The notes under the pieces were generated by a model, which did not search any database, was not told the DNA's origin, and saw only the letters and a list, made by a program, of their open reading frames with translations. The position numbers were made by a program, and so were the translations under genes. This document shows, in pieces, positions 46,523 to 54,889 of a stretch of 64,000 bases of DNA. How positions within the stretch are numbered: the first letter of the stretch is position 1; each line of letters starts with the position of its first letter. The DNA comes from Nitrospina sp. (GTDB taxonomy: Bacteria; Nitrospinota; Nitrospinia; Nitrospinales; VA-1), in contig JABHBK010000062.1 of the NCBI GenBank assembly GCA_018673915.1, forward strand, positions 1 to 64,000, read 5' to 3'.

Positions 46523-46565
46523 GACCCTTTGGTAATGGCTGGCATAAAAAAGTTATAATCATGAA

Positions 46566-48341
46566 ATGGAGGAATTATCCCGCAGGCAGATCATTACATT
46601 TTGCACCCTGTTATTAGTACTCATTTCCCTGTCCTATAGCAGCACGCTGAAATCTCCCTTTACCTTTGATGACCGGATGGTCATCAAAACCGAGATCGCT
46701 CAAAGCGGTGAACAATATTTCGATCCCTTCCCTCCCCGTTACCGCCATCTGTTTTATCTGAGTCTTGCCGGCAACTATGCCCAAGGGCAACTGAACCCCT
46801 TCGGCTATCATCTGGTTAATATATTTCTGCATTTTTTTACGACACTCGTCCTCTTTTTTATTTCCTATATAACCATTTTAAGGGGAACTGATTGGGGGCG
46901 GCAGGCAGCGGGTCAGGTTGCCATCACAACCACACTTTTCTTTGCACTCAGTCCGGTACATAGCGAAACCGTGACCTATATTTCAGGTCGCACCTCCGGG
47001 TTATCGGGGTTTTTCTATTTTTTTTCATTACTGCTATTCATACTGGCAAGCTTTCGTGAAAGGGTGACGAAGTCACGCCTTCTTTTCTACCTGCTTTCTG
47101 TCATTCTATTCATGGCCGCGGTTTTGAGCAAAGAAACCAGCCTCACTCTGCCTTTCATCAACTTGCTTTACGATTTCTGTTTCATGAATGGAGACCGGTG
47201 GTCCTCGCGTAAAATCCGGTTTCAGTATTTTTACCTTCCTCTTTTAGTCTGTACCGGACTCACCGTTTTACCCATGATGTCGATGATTATCGACTGGTGG
47301 CAGAAGATAGACTTTTCCTACGCCCTGCAGCAGGCCCGAATCGTCGGTCATGGAATTGTTTTACTGCTGTTTCCCATTGGCTTAACTTTCGACTACGACT
47401 TCCCCGATGCTTTCTTCCCTCACCCTGCCCTGCGTGCCTGGCCGGTCCTGCTCATATTGGGATGTATTATTGGAATTTTTAAATACTTTCCTAAACTTTT
47501 TAAGTTTGTACTCTTTTGTCTTTTATGGTTTCTCATAACTATAGCCCCTACCAACAGTTTTCTGCCGCGTCTGGATCTGTTGAGCGAACGCAATCTCTAC
47601 ATCCCCTCATTTGGTATTTTTTTACTCCTGGCTTCGTTGGCATACGCCTTATTCTTTTCCCCGGGCTCGACCCTGCGCAAAGCCGGAATTTTTGGTCTGA
47701 TGACAATTCTGGCATTTCACACCGCCCTGTTGTTCGACAGAAATACAACCCACAGGTCTAACATCGCTTTATGGGAAGACACAGTGAAAAAGGCTCCGGG
47801 CAAAACACGTGCATGGCAAAACCTCAGCCACCATTACTTAATGGAATCCAATTATGAAAAAGCCTTTGAAAGTCTTCAGGGGTTGATGAAATCTAATCCT
47901 ACTCCCATTTATCTATCTCAAGCTCAAAGCAAACTTGGCATCATATATAGTCGACAAGGACATTTTTTAAAAGCAATCACCGCCTATGAAGAAGCAATTC
48001 GGCTTGATCCCTCTTTTCCCATCCACCACCTTAACGTTGCTGGAGTTTATGCGAAGATGGCGAATTTTTTAAAAGCAAAAGAAGCTTATGAAAATGCAGA
48101 ACAATTGTTTAAGAGCAACCCGGATGGGAGAAATATTCCTGCTAATTTATATCTGAACAAAGCCAAAATACTTTTTCGTTTGGGTTTATATGAGCAGGCG
48201 ATAACTACCATGCACCAATACATGAAAAAAAATCCCGATTCAAAATCAGGACACGCCATGCTAGGGAATATTTATAGGGCAATGGGAAAAACAGCAGAAG
48301 CTACGTTTGAATTTTCTGAGGCCAAAAAAGCCACTAAATAA
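46566..48341 (+). CDS. TMTC-like membrane protein with C-terminal TPRs
   Basis: The protein has 591 residues. The N-terminal 400 residues form about ten membrane helices with GT-C glycosyltransferase features: the acidic pair in SPFTFDDRMVI after helix 1, YHLVNIFLHFF, and SPVHSETVTYISGRTSGLSG, which corresponds to the HxxHTEAV..R segment of TMTC-type O-mannosyltransferases. Four or so TPR units follow (about 415-585). It may glycosylate exported proteins. The adjacent fibre proteins are Thr/Ser-rich and are possible substrates (inference). Confidence 0.88.
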   Translation: MEELSRRQIITFCTLLLVLISLSYSSTLKSPFTFDDRMVIKTEIAQSGEQYFDPFPPRYRHLFYLSLAGNYAQGQLNPFGYHLVNIFLHFFTTLVLFFISYITILRGTDWGRQAAGQVAITTTLFFALSPVHSETVTYISGRTSGLSGFFYFFSLLLFILASFRERVTKSRLLFYLLSVILFMAAVLSKETSLTLPFINLLYDFCFMNGDRWSSRKIRFQYFYLPLLVCTGLTVLPMMSMIIDWWQKIDFSYALQQARIVGHGIVLLLFPIGLTFDYDFPDAFFPHPALRAWPVLLILGCIIGIFKYFPKLFKFVLFCLLWFLITIAPTNSFLPRLDLLSERNLYIPSFGIFLLLASLAYALFFSPGSTLRKAGIFGLMTILAFHTALLFDRNTTHRSNIALWEDTVKKAPGKTRAWQNLSHHYLMESNYEKAFESLQGLMKSNPTPIYLSQAQSKLGIIYSRQGHFLKAITAYEEAIRLDPSFPIHHLNVAGVYAKMANFLKAKEAYENAEQLFKSNPDGRNIPANLYLNKAKILFRLGLYEQAITTMHQYMKKNPDSKSGHAMLGNIYRAMGKTAEATFEFSEAKKATK

Positions 48342-48430
48342 AAAGATGGCTGGAAACAATCACACCAATAACTATCGGTTTATCAACCTGACCAGAGAAT
48401 GCATTATTCTAATAGCTCTACCCCTAAAAT

Positions 48431-48456
48431 AGAGGCCTAAAAGGCCCTCTCTTTTG
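48431..48456 (+). terminator. Likely terminator of the TMTC-like gene
   Basis: AGAGGCCT..AGGCCCTCT imperfect hairpin followed by CTTTTGC. The T run is short, so termination may be partial. Confidence 0.55.
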
Positions 48457-48529
48457 CTTCCCTTTACCTAATATTTTAGCTATACTCGGGGCAATATTTG
48501 GTGATGTTTCTCGATAGTGGAGGATCGGG

Positions 48530-49312
48530 ATGAAACGTATTATCCAGACAGGGATTGTGATTGGAGCCGCCTTTTCGCTATGGCAGGTGTCTGCCGATGC
48601 GCGGTTTCTCGATTTGAAAAAACAGGAGCAGGCTCCCGCTCCCCAAATCGCTCCTGTTCCAGCTCCCGTTACCCCACCCAACCCCACTTACAAATCCAAA
48701 ACCGAACCTAGCGGAATCAGCCTTCAGTTTGAAGACCTGACCCTGCTTGATGTTCTAAAAAATGTCCAGGAAGAAACCGGGATTTTGTTTTCGATAGACC
48801 CTTCTCTTGAAACCGTTCCCTTCAACGCCCGAATCCAGGCAAACGATTGGGAAACAGCCGTACGTGAACTGCTAAAAGGATTCAGTCGTGTCGAAGTTTG
48901 GACAGACAACCTGGAAACCAGCAGGGTCTGGATTTTATCAGGAGGAAGGAATGTCGAGGTTGCGTCTCTGAGAAGTGGTAATAGCAGGGTAAACCGTCAG
49001 ACAACAAGGCCAGTCGCCAAACCTCAACCGCGCTTCCGTTCAGCACCCACTCCGGTTACAAAACCGGCACCCGCGCCCGTTGCCAAGGCTCAAATCTCTA
49101 TCGAAAACCTTCCGCCACATATTCTCTTTGAGCCAGGAGTTTTAACCTTCTTCAAATCAAAGGGCGTCGCGCTTCCTGATAACGTGAAAAACATGTTCGG
49201 TCCCAACCTTGAGGGACTACCGGCCAATATGCCAATCTCCCCACATATCCTGAACGACCCGACCTTTAAGGGATTTTTAGAATCAAAAGGCATTCAAGCA
49301 CCAAGGGCCTAA
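48530..49312 (+). CDS. Exported STN-domain (secretin N-terminal-like) protein
   Basis: The protein has 260 residues with a signal peptide (cleavage probably after SADA, about residue 24). A Pro-rich linker precedes an STN domain (about 64-140): GISLQFEDLTLLDVLKNVQE and NARIQANDWETAVRELLKGF. This is the periplasmic domain found at the N terminus of secretins and TonB receptors, but no secretin barrel follows. The C terminus repeats a motif: LPPHILFEPGVLTFFKSKGV (about 195-214) and ISPHILNDPTFKGFLESKGI (about 236-255). Possibly an accessory to a secretin; a type II secretion operon begins 3 kb downstream. Confidence 0.85.
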   Translation: MKRIIQTGIVIGAAFSLWQVSADARFLDLKKQEQAPAPQIAPVPAPVTPPNPTYKSKTEPSGISLQFEDLTLLDVLKNVQEETGILFSIDPSLETVPFNARIQANDWETAVRELLKGFSRVEVWTDNLETSRVWILSGGRNVEVASLRSGNSRVNRQTTRPVAKPQPRFRSAPTPVTKPAPAPVAKAQISIENLPPHILFEPGVLTFFKSKGVALPDNVKNMFGPNLEGLPANMPISPHILNDPTFKGFLESKGIQAPRA

Positions 49313-50130
49313 CCTTCAACCTGTTTCTCAAACTTTTTTAAGAAATCGATAACCCGTTCCAGTTTTTCCTCAGTGACAAACTGTTCGATATCCTGTTTTT
49401 CGGAATTATCTTTATGATGAGAGTTTTTAAAATCTATTAGCATCCGCCTTCGATCAGACTCATTAGAAAAATTATACGCCTCCAACAATCGCACTCCCTT
49501 ATTGCCCCCTCTCCCTTTTAGGGAATGGCAGAACAGGCAATTATTTTTGAAAACTTCTAATCCTTCTCGCGCCTCTGGCGAGTGCCCGGCAATTTTTTGT
49601 AGAGGTGCATAATAGTCGTTGAGACGGACAAACTTCAATTCACGAATGTTGGCAGTCAAAAACCGTTCCTGAAAAGGGGCTTGCTTCCCATTTGGAACTA
49701 TTATGAGGAGTGGATTCAACCAGTCAGGTCTATAGCTGGTCAGCTTTATATTTGTCGCCAGGCGTAAATCATAACGATTAATATCATGGAGAGATAAAAT
49801 CCCTTGATAATCATCAAAGCAGTTCAAAAGGACAGCATCCTCTCCGCGTTTTAGTTGAAACTTTTCCAACAATCGGGAAAACCTAACGGTCGAAAACCGG
49901 GAGTCACTCGTATGCATAGCTCGGTCAAAATATTCGCTGGAAATTTCCAGTACCCCAAAAGATTCGAGTCTTGGCCCGGTCCAGATTTCTGAGAACATCC
50001 GGCCTGTAGAATCAGCATGGGTTATGCGGAAAACTCTCTGCTCTCCAACACCTAGCTTTTCGGGAGCAGAGCAGCTTGAAATCCCTATCGCAACCAACAT
50101 AACCAGAAGCCCATATACAATTTGCTTCAT
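49309..50130 (-). CDS. Lipoprotein with a single c-type heme site
   Basis: The protein has 273 residues. The lipoprotein signal MKQIVYGLLVMLVAIGISSC places it in the periplasm (lipidated Cys20). A single CxxCH (CLFCH, about residue 200) with following segment GGNKGVRL suggests a small cytochrome c domain. The preceding region (RFLTANIRELKFVRLNDYY) is of unrecognised fold. Distal Met ligand not assigned. ATG 50130 is chosen because it gives the lipoprotein signal. Its stop codon overlaps that of the convergent STN gene. Confidence 0.85.
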   Translation of the reverse strand: MKQIVYGLLVMLVAIGISSCSAPEKLGVGEQRVFRITHADSTGRMFSEIWTGPRLESFGVLEISSEYFDRAMHTSDSRFSTVRFSRLLEKFQLKRGEDAVLLNCFDDYQGILSLHDINRYDLRLATNIKLTSYRPDWLNPLLIIVPNGKQAPFQERFLTANIRELKFVRLNDYYAPLQKIAGHSPEAREGLEVFKNNCLFCHSLKGRGGNKGVRLLEAYNFSNESDRRRMLIDFKNSHHKDNSEKQDIEQFVTEEKLERVIDFLKKFEKQVEG

Positions 50131-50271
50131 CACTGATTTCCAATACCCTGTCAGCAACACCATTTCTCCTTAAAATATTTGTTTCATTGGGGAAAACCTT
50201 CTATGATAAATGGTCATATTTATCAAATCCCAAACTTTTACCCAACAAGGTCATTTGGCCCTTAATTTAAC

Positions 50272-51612
50272 ATGGAAACGAACCCCACTTTAGAATTCAG
50301 CCCGGAAAAAATGGATTTCCGCGCTTACTCAATTTCCTGGAACCTCACCAAGCGGTGCAACCTCAATTGCGACCACTGCTATCTCGATGCGGACTTTCGC
50401 GGCGGCCTCAAAACCGATGAGCTCAATACCGAAGAATGTTTCCGGGTGATCGATCAAATTGCTGAAGTTAACCCGAATGCATTTCTCATCCTTACCGGAG
50501 GAGAACCATTACTTCGTCCTGATATCTACGAGATCATCCGCTATGCCGCCGACAAAAAATTCATGGTCGTACTGGGCACTAACGGCACCATGATCAATCG
50601 CGTCAATGCAGAAAAAATTAAAGCCGCAGGAGCGCACGGTGTAGGAATCAGTATCGACTCGATGAACCCAGACAAGCATAACAAGTTTCGCGGAGTGGAC
50701 AAAGCCTGGGAACTTTCCATGGATGCGTTCGACATCCTGAACGAGGTCGGCGTGGATTTTCTCGTGCAAATGTCCGTATCGGATATGAACTATAAGGAAA
50801 TCCCGGAAGTGGTCGAGTTCACCGAAAAAATTGGTGCCATCGCTTTTAATCTGTATTTTCTGGTCTGCACAGGACGTGGGCAAGGCAACACCGACATTTC
50901 CAATGTGGCTTATGAAGAAGCCTTAAAAATGCTCTATGAGCAACAGATGAAATACAAAGGCCGGTTGATGATCAATTCAAAATGCGCCCCGCAATATAAA
51001 AGGGTGGTTTATGAAAATGATCCCGAATCGGTTTACACCCGTACTTATTCAGGAGGATGCCCGGCGGCAACCCATTACAGCCGCATTTCACCGGAAGGCA
51101 ACCTGACTCCCTGCCCCTTCATCGAAGAGTCCGTGGGCAATTTGAAATCCAGAACCTTCAAAGACCTGTGGGAAAATGCTCCACTCATGGTTCAGCTTCG
51201 TGACAGAAAACAATTGGACGGAAAATGCGGGACCTGTGAATTCTCCGCCATGTGTTCAGGATGTCGGGCCCGGGCTTTTGCCGAAACGGGAAATTATATG
51301 GACCCAGATCCTTCCTGCGATTACGAACCGGGAAAATATGGCGGCAAAGCTATCACTTTAAAAGTCGAAGACACACTTGGCCTGGAAGTTGAGTTTCAGA
51401 CTCAATGGACACCAGAAGCTAAAGGCCGGCTCGAACGCATCCCCTCTTTCGCACGAGGCATGGTGGTGAAAGGTATCGAAAAATTTGCTGCCGAACGCGG
51501 CATCCGTCTCATTGACGAAGCCGTTGTGAAAAAATCGCGAGAAGAGATGATCGAGAAACGCGGTGCCATGTTCCCCTTCCTGAAAAAGTTCATCAACTCA
51601 GAAGAAAAATAA
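50272..51612 (+). CDS. Radical SAM/SPASM protein with C-terminal PCP_red-like domain
   Basis: The protein has 446 residues. The radical SAM cluster CNLNCDHC (Cys29, 33, 36) and TGGEPLLR are clear. A SPASM-type region (about 262-350) has cysteines in GGCPAATH, LTPCPF, GKCGTCEFSAMCSGCRAR and DPDPSCDYEPG, the arrangement of NirJ/AhbC/AhbD-type heme enzymes. The last part, WTPEAKGRLERIPSFARGMV through GIEKFAAERG and LIDEAVV (about 382-430), fits the PCP_red domain of light-independent protochlorophyllide reductase. A tetrapyrrole-related role is likely; heme d1 or an alternative heme path cannot be separated here. A heme protein lies next to it. Confidence 0.9.
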   Translation: METNPTLEFSPEKMDFRAYSISWNLTKRCNLNCDHCYLDADFRGGLKTDELNTEECFRVIDQIAEVNPNAFLILTGGEPLLRPDIYEIIRYAADKKFMVVLGTNGTMINRVNAEKIKAAGAHGVGISIDSMNPDKHNKFRGVDKAWELSMDAFDILNEVGVDFLVQMSVSDMNYKEIPEVVEFTEKIGAIAFNLYFLVCTGRGQGNTDISNVAYEEALKMLYEQQMKYKGRLMINSKCAPQYKRVVYENDPESVYTRTYSGGCPAATHYSRISPEGNLTPCPFIEESVGNLKSRTFKDLWENAPLMVQLRDRKQLDGKCGTCEFSAMCSGCRARAFAETGNYMDPDPSCDYEPGKYGGKAITLKVEDTLGLEVEFQTQWTPEAKGRLERIPSFARGMVVKGIEKFAAERGIRLIDEAVVKKSREEMIEKRGAMFPFLKKFINSEEK

Positions 51613-51639
51613 CCGGCGCGCTGGCCCCACGCCGAGTGG

Positions 51640-52023
51640 CTACTTATTTTTATAGAGACTCCCAACGCGGAAACCACCGCGGTCTTCCTGATCAATGCTG
51701 GTTTGGCGGGTGTCTTCTACATCTTGCTTACCGAGAGCTTCGGATACTTCAATCTGATAGTTTTTGACTTTTCGGTAGAGAGGATGGTTCATGTCGAGTT
51801 TCAGGTTGGTGAGCGCAGCGGTGAATTCACCTTTCCCGTCAGGACTCATCTTGCAGACCAATTCCCCGGAATTGTCATCGCGATAAATATCGGTCACTTC
51901 AAGAGGGGTTTTGTTTTTGACCGGAAACCCCATTTCGCGCAACAGGGTCAACACGGCCCCCCGTCCATATACCCGGATCGGCAGATGCTTTAAAAGTTCG
52001 TTCAACAATGATTGTGCGCTCAA
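51640..52023 (-). CDS. Hypothetical protein, 127 aa
   Basis: Family not recognised. The protein is soluble with an N-terminal helical part (SLLNELLKHLPIRVYGRGAV) resembling an oligomerisation helix, a beta-rich middle with VTDIYRDDNSGELVCKM, and a polar C-terminal tail. The start ATG 52023 is followed downstream by a convergent radical SAM gene 27 nt away. It has no signal peptide. Confidence 0.72.
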   Translation of the reverse strand: MSAQSLLNELLKHLPIRVYGRGAVLTLLREMGFPVKNKTPLEVTDIYRDDNSGELVCKMSPDGKGEFTAALTNLKLDMNHPLYRKVKNYQIEVSEALGKQDVEDTRQTSIDQEDRGGFRVGSLYKNK

Positions 52024-52358
52024 AATAGATTCCTTATCTGAATTAAGTTAATTATTGAATTGTGCCAGCATATAGGAGCTTATGTCAAAGCCTTCCTGAC
52101 TGGCTATAAAACATTTGATGATCAGGCACTTATTTCCCAAAACATAATTATTTAAAGGTCTTCATCGAATTTTCCGAAAATAATAATATAGGAAACCGAA
52201 AAAAAAGGTTCCCTCCATTTTTTGTTGCCTCTTTCCGCATTAGGGCTATAAATTATTTAAGCACCAACAAGAAAGTCTCCAAGCGTCAAAATTTTGTATT
52301 GACTTGACAAACCCTAATAAATTCATTAAGTTAGGGGAAGATATCATGAGGAAAATTC
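52024..52358. other. Divergent intergenic region upstream of the type II secretion operon
   Basis: About 335 nt, AT-rich. The right end contains a promoter candidate at 52304-52332. An 8-codon open frame starting ATG 52346 overlaps the gspC start and is too short to call. No RNA gene is recognised. Confidence 0.5.
52304..52332 (+). promoter_or_regulatory. Candidate promoter of the type II secretion operon
   Basis: TTGACA (52304-52309), a 17-nt spacer, then TAAGTT (52327-52332), 27 nt before the GTG start of gspC. Perfect -35 box, moderate -10 box. Confidence 0.55.
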
Positions 52359-53138
52359 GTGCCTGCAAATAAAATTTTTCCGGCTGTTAACCTGGTTTTT
52401 ATCCTCACCATTGCTCTCCTAGCTACTTTGACGGTTAGAATCTGGACTCACCCTCTCTATCCATCCAGGGTGGATGGTTCTGCGCTGGTAGGATCGCCGA
52501 AAAACCTGCAGAAATTAGAGGTTACCAAACCAGGATACAATGCGGGAACAGTATCTCAAGTAACCCAAAGTAATGTATTTCGTAAGGAACGGAGCCCATA
52601 TGTTCCACCACCTCCTCCACCAGCTCCACCGGCACAAACTCCGGCTCCAGCCCCTAAGCCATCACTGCCTCCCCCGAATCTGGTTTTAAAGGGCGTTTTG
52701 ATGCTGGGTGGCACAAAAATTGCTATTTTACAGGGGCAGTACTCCACTCGAGAAGGTGGGAAGGTAGTGCAAAAGAAAGTGAAGAAAAAAGGTTATTCCC
52801 TAGGGCAAATTGTAGGAGATTTCGAATTGACTGAAATTGAAAAGACCTCGGCCGTTTTGGATGATAACAATGGGCGAAAAATTCGCCTACGCTTAGCCAC
52901 CCGGCCGCCGGACAAAGTCATTCACCGGGAAGGAAATTTTTTATTCCATAAAGATAAGAAATACGATTCCAGAAAATTCAAAGCAACTCCCGTTAAAACA
53001 CAACCTGTCAGGCCAAAGGTGACACAACCCAAAATAAAACCGGTAAGCAGATCAAATAGAAAACGAGCTCCCATAACCAGAATCTCTGGCGCACCTACAC
53101 CTACGCCTTCATCCAAGGTACATATTTCAGGAAGATAA
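52359..53138 (+). CDS. gspC: Type II secretion protein GspC-like
   Basis: Inner-membrane protein linking the pump to the secretin. The 259-residue protein has one N-terminal membrane helix (about 8-27), a Pro-rich linker, and the HR domain (about 95-182: PNLVLKGVLMLGGTKIAILQ ... GYSLGQIVGDFELTEIEK). The usual C-terminal PDZ or coiled-coil domain is replaced by a strongly basic Lys/Arg/Pro tail (about 200-259). The start is GTG, with GAGG 7 nt upstream. First gene of the operon. Confidence 0.87.
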   Translation: MPANKIFPAVNLVFILTIALLATLTVRIWTHPLYPSRVDGSALVGSPKNLQKLEVTKPGYNAGTVSQVTQSNVFRKERSPYVPPPPPPAPPAQTPAPAPKPSLPPPNLVLKGVLMLGGTKIAILQGQYSTREGGKVVQKKVKKKGYSLGQIVGDFELTEIEKTSAVLDDNNGRKIRLRLATRPPDKVIHREGNFLFHKDKKYDSRKFKATPVKTQPVRPKVTQPKIKPVSRSNRKRAPITRISGAPTPTPSSKVHISGR

Positions 53139-53144
53139 ACTGCT

Positions 53145-54854
53145 ATGTTGAAAAAAACCGATCCTGTAGAAAGCATTCTTCTCAGGCACAAAAAAATTAC
53201 CGAAAAAGTCCTGAAAGAAGTTAAGGCCAGCAACATTCATTCGGGTACTTATCTGGGAAAAACCCTGGCCGATCACGGTTATATCCACACACAAACTTTA
53301 CTGGAAACCCTCAGCACTGAACTGCGTCTGCCTTATATTAAAAAGGAGCAATACCCAAAATCCGGCCTGCCGGTTGAAGGTATGACCATTACAGAAGCTT
53401 TTTTACGAGAAAAAATTATTTTTCCGCTTCAACTCAAAGACGACACCCTGGTCGTCGCGGTTTATGATCCGTTCGATCTTTATACGATTGAAGACCTAAA
53501 GGTCTCAGTGGGGAAAAACATACGAATTGTTTTAAGTAGTGAGCAGGATATTCTAGAGTCCATTGAAACCTATTATGGAGAAGATGGCGGTTCCGCCATG
53601 AACCGCATGGTCAGTGACATTCAGGATGACGACATGCATGGGCTGGACACATTGGATGACAGCACCGAGCACATTCGGGATATGGCCTCCGAGGCCCCGG
53701 TCATCAAACTGGTAAACCATATCATCAGCCAAGCTATTGAAACCCGTGCCAGTGATATTCATTTAGAGCCCTTCGAAGAAGAACTGCAACTTCGTTATCG
53801 TATTGATGGCATCCTGCACGAGTTAGAATCGCCACCCAAACGTTTGAGTGCAGCAATCACTACCCGCATCAAGATCATGTCCAAGCTGGATATCTCGGAA
53901 CGAAGGTTGCCGCAAGATGGACGCATTAAGCTTAAAATTTTAGGCAAGGATATAGATATGCGTGTTTCCACCCTTCCCACATTGCATGGAGAGAGCGTGG
54001 TCATGAGAATCCTGGACCGAGGCAATTTGGTTCTTGATCTGAGCCAGATGGGATTTCCCGAAAAGGAACTTCGCCTGATGGAAGAATTGATCCAAAAACC
54101 TTATGGTAAACTTTTGGTTACAGGCCCAACCGGTAGCGGAAAAACGACAACCCTCTACGCCGCCCTGAGCAAGATCAATACTCCTGACAAAAAAATCATT
54201 ACTATTGAAGATCCCGTAGAGTACCAGATGCGCGGCATCAATCAAATTCATGTCAAATCTCAAATCGGCCTGAACTTTGCCGATGGTTTGCGGTCCATAG
54301 TACGTCAGGATCCTGATGTCATTATGGTCGGTGAGATCCGGGATCCAGAGACAGCAGATATTTCCATCCAGGCAGCACTAACAGGGCATCTGGTTTTCAG
54401 CACGGTTCATACCAATGATGCCGCAGGTGCTGTCACCCGACTTCTGGATATGGGGGTCGAAAATTTCCTCATTTCTTCAGCTCTGCTGGGGGTACTTGCT
54501 CAAAGACTAGTCCGAGTGATATGCCCTAACTGTAAGGAGGAGGCCCCATTGACACCAACTCTTAAAATAGAAATGGGACTTCTGGAAAAAGAAGACGTAA
54601 ATGTATACCATGGAAAAGGCTGCAAAGCCTGTAGCCAGACCGGATTCAAGGGCCGCTGTGGCATTTATGAACTTCTGGTTATCGATGACTCTATTCGCGA
54701 ACTCATCCTGAAAAAAGTCACCGCACAGGATATTTGCGACCAAGCCAGGAAGAATGGGATGCGTACCCTCCGGGAAGACGGGTGGGACAAAGTAGTCAGT
54801 GGAATTACTACTGTTGAAGAAATTCTGCGTGTAACGTTGAACGATAGAAACTAG
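53145..54854 (+). CDS. gspE: Type II secretion ATPase GspE
   Basis: Cytoplasmic hexameric ATPase driving pseudopilus assembly. The 569-residue protein has an N-terminal N1E domain (about 1-160) and the motor: Walker A GPTGSGKTTTLYA (about 327), Asp box, Walker B MVGEIRDPETA (about 392), His box GHLVFSTVHTNDA. The zinc-binding tetracysteine CPNC ... CKAC (about 460-495) is present. Starts 6 nt after gspC. Confidence 0.96.
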   Translation: MLKKTDPVESILLRHKKITEKVLKEVKASNIHSGTYLGKTLADHGYIHTQTLLETLSTELRLPYIKKEQYPKSGLPVEGMTITEAFLREKIIFPLQLKDDTLVVAVYDPFDLYTIEDLKVSVGKNIRIVLSSEQDILESIETYYGEDGGSAMNRMVSDIQDDDMHGLDTLDDSTEHIRDMASEAPVIKLVNHIISQAIETRASDIHLEPFEEELQLRYRIDGILHELESPPKRLSAAITTRIKIMSKLDISERRLPQDGRIKLKILGKDIDMRVSTLPTLHGESVVMRILDRGNLVLDLSQMGFPEKELRLMEELIQKPYGKLLVTGPTGSGKTTTLYAALSKINTPDKKIITIEDPVEYQMRGINQIHVKSQIGLNFADGLRSIVRQDPDVIMVGEIRDPETADISIQAALTGHLVFSTVHTNDAAGAVTRLLDMGVENFLISSALLGVLAQRLVRVICPNCKEEAPLTPTLKIEMGLLEKEDVNVYHGKGCKACSQTGFKGRCGIYELLVIDDSIRELILKKVTAQDICDQARKNGMRTLREDGWDKVVSGITTVEEILRVTLNDRN

Positions 54855-54889
54855 TCTTTCCCTATAATAGAGAGGCAATCATATAAACC

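Noticed and set aside
52346-52372. Eight-codon open frame overlapping the gspC start
   Set aside because: Too short to support; the GAGG that would serve it lies inside it and better serves the GTG of gspC.
54837-54868. TTGAAC and TATAAT before gspF as an internal promoter
   Set aside because: The spacer is 20 nt, too long for a good sigma-70 promoter; the operon reads through from upstream.
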